Below, one piece after another: positions 59,193 through 64,000 of a stretch of DNA of 64,000 nt (the first letter of the stretch is position 1; each line of letters opens with the position of its first letter). The position numbers and the translations under genes were made by a program. Below the pieces are notes generated by a model. It was not told where the DNA came from. It was given only the letters and a program-made list of their open reading frames with translations, and ran no database searches. Origin of the DNA: Sporomusa termitida (GTDB taxonomy: Bacteria > Bacillota > Negativicutes > Sporomusales > Sporomusaceae). The stretch lies in NCBI RefSeq assembly GCF_007641255.1, contig NZ_CP036259.1, positions 3,722,501 to 3,786,500 of the forward strand, in the 5' to 3' direction.

Positions 59193-61748
59193 TCATTTTT
59201 TCCGGCTGTAGGGCGTCTCCTGCAGCGGTAAATCGGTGCGGACTTTGCCGTCCAGCCTAAGGTACGCGGCGGCTACGGCCGGGGCGGTGGGAACCGAGGT
59301 GATTTCGCCCACGCCTTTGGCCCCATAGGCCAGTTCGGCTTGGTTCTTTTCGACGATGATACTTTGTATTGCCGGGATATTGCCGGCCCGGAAGAGGCCT
59401 AACGTGCCGAATTTAACCTGGGGAATGCCGGCCTGAAGCGGAAAGTCCTCGGTCAGCGCATAGCCTAAGCCCATAACCACGCCGCCTTCAATCTGCCCTT
59501 CCACCCCCAGCGGGTTAATGGCTTTGCCGACATCATGGGCGGCAACCACTTGAACCAGCCTGCCGGCTTCATCGACAATGACAACCTGGCTGGCATAGCC
59601 ATAGGCGACATGGCTGACCGGGTTGGGTTTGTCAGAGCCCATGGGGTCGGTTATCCCCGAGTATTCGCCGTAAAATTCGCGGCCTTCCAGTTCAGCCAGG
59701 GAGGCTGCCGCCAGGGCCGCCTTAAGCTTCAGGCCCGCCTGGCGGGTGGCCTCGCCGGTAAATACCGTCTGCCGGGAGGCGGTGGTGGTGCCGGAGTCGG
59801 GGGTGAGGCTGGTATCCGGGGCAACGGCCGCTATCCGGGAAGCATCCAGGCCTGTTGTTTCCGCTACAATCTGGGTCATAACGGTGACCAAACCCTGGCC
59901 GATACAGGCCGCCCCGGTAAGAATGACGACCTGACCATTAGCGATTTTCAGCTTTACCCGGCCAATGTCCGGCAGTCCGACACCGATACCGGCATTTTTC
60001 ATGGCACAGGCCAGACCGGCGTGAGGACTGGAGTCAAAAGCCGCTTTAACAGCCAGCAGCGTTTCTTTCAGCGCGGTGCCCTGATCAGTGATTTGGCCGT
60101 TAGGCAAGACCTGGCCGGGTTCGATGGCATTGCGCCAGCGTATTTCCCACTGGGACAGGCCTGCCTGTTCGGCCAGCAGATTGATATTGGTCTCCATGGC
60201 GAAACAGGACTGGGTAACGCCAAACCCCCGGTAGGCGCCGGCGGGCGGATTATTGGTGTAGACACCCAGGCCGGTAATATCCACATTGGCGATCCGGTAC
60301 GGCCCGGCGGCATGGGTGCAGGCCCGCTGCAACACCGGCCCGCCCAGTGAGGCATAGGCGCCGGTGTCGGCCAGAATCTCGGCTTTCATGGCCGTAATGA
60401 CGCCATTTTCGTCACAGGCCGTAACAAACTCCATTTCCATGGCATGGCGCTTGGGATGGACCAAAAGGCTCTCCTGCCGGCTCAGCGTATGTTTCACCGG
60501 CTGTTTGGCATGCCAGGCCAACAGCGCGGCATGATGCTGCACGGATAAATCTTCTTTGCCGCCAAAACCGCCGCCCACCATTTTGCTGACAATGCGTACG
60601 TCGGTTTCCGCCACTCCCAGCAGGGAAACAATGCCATGATGATCATCGTAGACGTTCTGCCCGGCCGTATACACCGTCAGGGTGCCGTCCGGCTGGGGAA
60701 CGGCCAGGGCGCTTTCCGGCTCAAGAAAGGCATGCTCGGTAAACGGCGTGGTGTAACGCTGGCGGACAACATACCTGGCAGCGGCAATGGCGGCGTCGGC
60801 GTCGCCGCGTTTCAGCACGGTTTTGGCCAGCAGGTTCCCTTGAGGGTGAAGCGGCGGCGCATCGTTAGCCAGCGCCTGCCGGGGCGAAACAAGCGGCGGC
60901 AGTTCTTCGTACTCCACATGGATTAGTTTGACGGCCGCCTGGGCGATTTCTTTGCTGGCGGCAGCCACAGCCGCCAGGGCGTCGCCGATATAGCGGCTTT
61001 CCTCCCCCTCCGCGATAAAGGCCGGCCAGTCGGGAATAATGTGTCCCTGCCGGCGCCGCCCGGGAATATCCCTGGCGGTGACGACGGCTGCGACGCCGGC
61101 AAGCTTCAGGGCGGGGGCAATATCAATGCGTTTGATCAGCGCCCGCGGGCTCGGAGCCCGTAAAATGGCGGCGTGCAGCATGCCGGCCACATACATGTCG
61201 TCCACGTATTCAGCCAATCCCAGTACTTTGTCGCGGGCGTCAATGCGCGGCATTCTGTCACCCACTTTATAGTCACTCTCCGCCGGCGGCGTAAAGCCTG
61301 CCCGCAGGGCTTTGGCAGCCAGCAGCACGGCCTGCTCAATTTTGACATAGCCGGTACAGCGGCACACATTGCCGTGCAGCGCTTTTTTCACCTCGGCGGC
61401 GGTAGGGCAGGCGTTTTTACCTAACAGCGCCTTGGCGCTGATTACCATGCCGGGGATGCAGAAACCGCACTGTACGGCCCCGGCGGCGGCAAAAGCCCAG
61501 CTGTAAATATCTTTTTCCCGTGCGGACAAGCCTTCGACTGTAAGCAATGTTTTGCCGGCGATTTTGGCCGTTGTCAGCACACAAGCCCGCACGGCCTTTC
61601 CCTCCAGCAGCACCATACACGCCCCGCAGGCGCCTTCGGCGCAGCCGTTTTTTACTGAGGTAAGCCGGGCAAAATCCCGCAGGTACGCCAGCAGGTTTAT
61701 ATCCGTGTCACAAACGGCCGGCTGATCGTTGAGCATAAAGCTGTACAT
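59193..61748 (-). CDS. xdhD: Selenium-dependent xanthine dehydrogenase-type hydroxylase XdhD (fused [2Fe-2S] and Mo domains)
   Basis: An 851-residue fusion. Residues 1-160 hold both [2Fe-2S] motifs (NGCAEGACGACMVLLEG; CGFCIPG..GNVCRCTGY); the rest is the molybdopterin domain (MVGGGFGGKEDLS, PAGAYRGFGVTQS, GAACIGQGLVTVM, catalytic Glu in GAKGVGEITS). Length and order match the Se-dependent XdhD/YgfN family, which works without its own FAD domain and needs YqeB/YqeC. AGGAGG precedes the ATG. It probably hydroxylates purine, hypoxanthine or xanthine. Confidence 0.94.
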   Translation of the reverse strand: MYSFMLNDQPAVCDTDINLLAYLRDFARLTSVKNGCAEGACGACMVLLEGKAVRACVLTTAKIAGKTLLTVEGLSAREKDIYSWAFAAAGAVQCGFCIPGMVISAKALLGKNACPTAAEVKKALHGNVCRCTGYVKIEQAVLLAAKALRAGFTPPAESDYKVGDRMPRIDARDKVLGLAEYVDDMYVAGMLHAAILRAPSPRALIKRIDIAPALKLAGVAAVVTARDIPGRRRQGHIIPDWPAFIAEGEESRYIGDALAAVAAASKEIAQAAVKLIHVEYEELPPLVSPRQALANDAPPLHPQGNLLAKTVLKRGDADAAIAAARYVVRQRYTTPFTEHAFLEPESALAVPQPDGTLTVYTAGQNVYDDHHGIVSLLGVAETDVRIVSKMVGGGFGGKEDLSVQHHAALLAWHAKQPVKHTLSRQESLLVHPKRHAMEMEFVTACDENGVITAMKAEILADTGAYASLGGPVLQRACTHAAGPYRIANVDITGLGVYTNNPPAGAYRGFGVTQSCFAMETNINLLAEQAGLSQWEIRWRNAIEPGQVLPNGQITDQGTALKETLLAVKAAFDSSPHAGLACAMKNAGIGVGLPDIGRVKLKIANGQVVILTGAACIGQGLVTVMTQIVAETTGLDASRIAAVAPDTSLTPDSGTTTASRQTVFTGEATRQAGLKLKAALAAASLAELEGREFYGEYSGITDPMGSDKPNPVSHVAYGYASQVVIVDEAGRLVQVVAAHDVGKAINPLGVEGQIEGGVVMGLGYALTEDFPLQAGIPQVKFGTLGLFRAGNIPAIQSIIVEKNQAELAYGAKGVGEITSVPTAPAVAAAYLRLDGKVRTDLPLQETPYSRKK

Positions 61749-61763
61749 ACGTAATCCTCCTGT

Positions 61764-61975
61764 TCAGGACAGGTTTTGCTGGAAAAAAAAGCGGATAAGC
61801 TTACTGAAGTAAGGGCTTAAGAAATAGCCGATAATGCCGGCGGCGATCGTGCCGCCAAAAATTCCCGGCAGTCCGTGTGCTTTTCCTATCAGGACCATAG
61901 GCGCTACGGCGGCAAAGGATACGCCCTGCATACAGGGCTCCGAATCCCCATATTCCAGAGGCCCTAGGCCTGGAA
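61764..61975 (-). pseudogene. Fragment of a third NCS2 xanthine permease gene
   Basis: Translation of the minus strand gives QGVSFAAVAPMVLIGKAHG followed by LPGIFGGTIAAGIIGYFLSP, which aligns with residues about 85-150 of the two intact permeases. The fragment continues in frame to YFSKLIRFFF and a TGA; upstream of the QG position the homology goes on out of frame through GNMGI-like DNA to about 61975. The rest of the gene is missing. It sits just upstream of xdhD. The remaining part of the 61749-62190 gap shows no other coding sequence. Confidence 0.85.
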
Positions 61976-62151
61976 AGAGTGTGTTGCACCGCTTTTGCCA
62001 ATATTCGCAATTTTAGTTGTGTGATCCTTACTTGTGAAATGTTTGCACTGCCTATACATCGTAAAGCGGCTGACGGCTTGTTGGTCACGCGTCTTAACCG
62101 CGGATTTTCTGATTCAGTCAGTTTCTTTGCCCAACCATAGAAGATAGTATT

Positions 62152-62182
62152 GCAGAGATACTCCGGCCCGGGAGTATCTCTG
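62152..62182. terminator. Hairpin after carbamate kinase
   Basis: GCAGAGATACTCC (62152-62164) pairs perfectly with GGAGTATCTCTGC (62170-62182) around a 5-base loop, 8 bp beyond the stop of the arcC gene. No T-run follows, so it is a probable but not canonical terminator. Confidence 0.6.
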
Positions 62183-62190
62183 CCTCGCCT

Positions 62191-63141
62191 TTACAAAATT
62201 ACATGAGTTCCCGCTTTCCCGGCCACTGCCGCTTCCAGCGACTCCGGATTGGTAATAATGGCTTTCCTGCCGCCATTCTCCAAAAAGCGGATGACGGCCT
62301 GAATCTTGGGCAGCATGCTGCCGGGTGCGAAATGGTTTTCCCTGACATATTCCTTCAATTCCGCCAGCGTGACTCTATCCAGGGCTTTCTCATCCGGCTG
62401 GCCGTAGCTTAAATACACTTTCGGCACCCCGGTGGAAATGATGAGTTCATCGGCCTTAACCGCAGCGGCCAGCAGACCGGCGGCAAAATCTTTGTCAATA
62501 ACGGCGTCGACACCGGCGAAGGTGCCGTCTTCCCGGCGGATGACGGGAATACCGCCGCCGCCGACGGCGATCATACAGTAGCCGCCCAGCGCCAGTTTAT
62601 GAATGACCTCTTTTTCGACAATCTCAAGCGGCAGCGGCGAGGCCACTACCCGGCGGTATCCCCGGCCGGCGTCGCTTACCATGATCCAGTCCGGATGCTC
62701 CTGCTGGATTTTTTCCGCCTGCTCCCGGGTATAGAAGGAGCCGATGGGCTTGGTCGGTTTTTTAAAAGCCGGGTCATTACCGTCCACCACTACCTGCGTA
62801 ACCAGGGTAATGGCGGATTTGTCCAGGCCCCGTTTCTTAAACTCGTTATCCATAGCCTGCTGGATCTGGTAGCCGATGGCGCCCTGCGTATCGGCGCCGC
62901 AGGCCACCAGCGGCACGAAATGCATGCCGGCCACTTCGTTGGCAATTTCCGACCGCCGGAGAATAAAGCCGACCTGCGGTCCGTTGCCATGGGTAATGAT
63001 GACCTCATACCCCTGCTCAATCATGCCGGCAATATGCCTGGCCGTCTCGCAGACGGCAGCGTACTGGTCTTCCACTGTCTGGCGCGTGTTATCCCGGATT
63101 AAGGAATTGCCCCCAATAGCGATAACAGCTAATTTAGCCAT
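62191..63141 (-). CDS. arcC: Carbamate kinase
   Basis: A 316-residue carbamate kinase (YqeA/ArcC): VIAIGGNSLI, GYEVIITHGNGPQVG, AVGGGGIPVI, DKDFAAGLLAAAV and GSMLPKIQAVIRFLENGG. It makes ATP from carbamoyl phosphate and ADP, the energy-conserving end of the purine path together with YgeW. ATG at 63141 is chosen because it gives the family N-terminus MAKLAVIAIGGNS; the frame is open further but overlaps ygeW. Confidence 0.95.
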   Translation of the reverse strand: MAKLAVIAIGGNSLIRDNTRQTVEDQYAAVCETARHIAGMIEQGYEVIITHGNGPQVGFILRRSEIANEVAGMHFVPLVACGADTQGAIGYQIQQAMDNEFKKRGLDKSAITLVTQVVVDGNDPAFKKPTKPIGSFYTREQAEKIQQEHPDWIMVSDAGRGYRRVVASPLPLEIVEKEVIHKLALGGYCMIAVGGGGIPVIRREDGTFAGVDAVIDKDFAAGLLAAAVKADELIISTGVPKVYLSYGQPDEKALDRVTLAELKEYVRENHFAPGSMLPKIQAVIRFLENGGRKAIITNPESLEAAVAGKAGTHVIL

Positions 63142-63143
63142 GC

Positions 63144-64000
63144 TTATCGGCCGCCCATTAACAGGGTCATTACCGCTTTGGCAGTATGCAGGCGGTTTTC
63201 CGCTTCGTCGTACACGATGGAGTGCGGCCCGTCGATGACCGAATCTTCCACTTCGTTGTTGCGGTCGGCCGGCAGGGCATGCATGTACATCACGTTTTTG
63301 TCGGCGGTAACCATTTTGGCCTCGGTGCATTTCCAGAATCTTTGGGCTTTGAGCTTGTCGTCCACTACCGCCACGGCGCCGGCGGCGGCCACACCGGTCT
63401 GGTCGTTCACCCAGTTGCCCCAGTTTTTCGGGATTACGATATGAGCGCCTGCATAGGCTTCGGCCTCATTGTCGGTAACAGTGACCGAACCGCCGTATTT
63501 TTCGGCATTGGCCTTAGCCTGGGCAATTACCCAGTCAGGCAGTTCCCAGCCCTGCGGGTGAGCCAGGACAACATCCATACCGTAGCGGGGGAACAGCAGC
63601 ACCTGGGATACAGGCACGGAAATCGGCTTTTTGTGGCTTTCGGCATACGCCCAGATAATGGACACTTTGACCCGTTTTAAATCGCCGATTTTCTCCCTCA
63701 TGGTCATGAGGTCGGCCAGGGCCTGGAACGGGTGATACAGATCGCATTGCAGGTTCATGATGGGTTTTGACGACCATTTAGCCATTTCGGTAAGGTATTT
63801 GTTGCCATAGCCCCAGTTGCAGTACCGGCAGGCAATGGCATGGCCGAAACGGGACAGAATAATGGCGGTGTCTTTGGCGCTTTCCCCGTGGGCGATCTGC
63901 ATGCTGCTGGAATCTAAAAAGCCGGCGTGACCGCCTAGTTGGGCAAACCCGGCCTCCATGGAATTTCTGGTGCGGGTCGATTGCTCGAAAAACATTAAAA
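63144..64000 (-). CDS. ygeW: Knotted carbamoyltransferase YgeW, C-terminal part (runs off the window)
   Basis: The frame is open to the window edge, so the N-terminus is missing. The carbamoyl phosphate motif FFEQSTRTRNSMEAGFAQLGG, the HPFQALADLMTM block, YMHALPADRNNEVEDSVIDG and the C-terminal RLHTAKAVMTLLMG are present. YgeW belongs to the knotted transcarbamylases; in anaerobic purine breakdown it is thought to pass a carbamoyl group to phosphate so that carbamate kinase can make ATP. Only 2 bp separate it from arcC, so they are co-transcribed. Confidence 0.95.
   Translation of the reverse strand, partial: LMFFEQSTRTRNSMEAGFAQLGGHAGFLDSSSMQIAHGESAKDTAIILSRFGHAIACRYCNWGYGNKYLTEMAKWSSKPIMNLQCDLYHPFQALADLMTMREKIGDLKRVKVSIIWAYAESHKKPISVPVSQVLLFPRYGMDVVLAHPQGWELPDWVIAQAKANAEKYGGSVTVTDNEAEAYAGAHIVIPKNWGNWVNDQTGVAAAGAVAVVDDKLKAQRFWKCTEAKMVTADKNVMYMHALPADRNNEVEDSVIDGPHSIVYDEAENRLHTAKAVMTLLMGGR

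Overview
The window looks like a chromosomal stretch of an anaerobic, diderm Firmicute (Negativicutes, probably Sporomusaceae-like; this is inference). The reasons are Firmicute-style strong ribosome binding sites and frequent GTG/TTG starts, alongside genes that need an outer membrane (a TonB-dependent receptor and a secretin). Purine-fermentation and molybdenum-hydroxylase genes typical of anaerobes fill the right half. Coding DNA is GC-rich with more AT-rich intergenic regions, and most genes from 8 kb onward are on the minus strand.

Layout. 1-2 kb: the end of a sigma-54 activator, a small unknown gene behind a good sigma-54 promoter, and a divergent UbiX homologue. 2-7.5 kb: a VOC protein, a PHP phosphatase and a glgA-glgP glycogen operon. 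8.3-15.9 kb: a cobalamin-riboswitch locus with three class-typical B12 riboswitches, a TonB receptor, a secreted beta-propeller-like protein, a 27-codon ORF and a three-gene operon headed by a very short secretin. 16-24.9 kb: a soluble chemoreceptor-like protein, gluQ, an EamA transporter, iadA, a likely alpha-ribazole salvage pair (cblS/cblT), a REP-type Y1 transposase, a radical SAM protein and a ferredoxin-like protein. 24.9-32.6 kb: molybdenum-hydroxylase maturation genes (mocA-like, yqeC, xdhC-type), a yqeB remnant, a xanthine permease and a three-subunit xanthine dehydrogenase. 33-41.6 kb: an ABC-F ATPase, an amino acid ABC transporter, a predicted 385-nt structured RNA, a QueG-like protein, a cyclophilin and a secreted PrcB-like protein. 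41.6-64 kb: an E. coli ygeW-xdhD-like purine catabolic region with yqeB, guanine deaminase, AzgA-type permease, a second xanthine dehydrogenase, a nucleotidyltransferase-ModE-like fusion, dihydropyrimidinase, a second xanthine permease, ssnA, ygfK, ridA, xdhD, carbamate kinase and ygeW.

How the genes work together. The right half appears to import purines (two NCS2 xanthine-type permeases plus one AzgA-type), deaminate guanine, and hydroxylate purines with up to three molybdenum hydroxylases matured by MocA/YqeB/YqeC/XdhC-type factors. It then appears to process ring-opened products through HydA, SsnA, YgfK, RidA, a YgeW carbamoyltransferase and ATP-forming carbamate kinase. Palindromes of the form TATCA-N4-TGATA precede both yqeB and the second xanthine permease and suggest a shared regulator. 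Gene remnants (yqeB, a permease) and paralogues show that this region has been reshuffled.

The best candidates for something undescribed are: (1) the B12-riboswitch locus pairing a TonB receptor and a BtuG-like propeller candidate with a riboswitch-controlled mini-secretin operon; (2) the 385-nt RNA whose ends pair; (3) a two-copy structured intergenic element upstream of purine genes.
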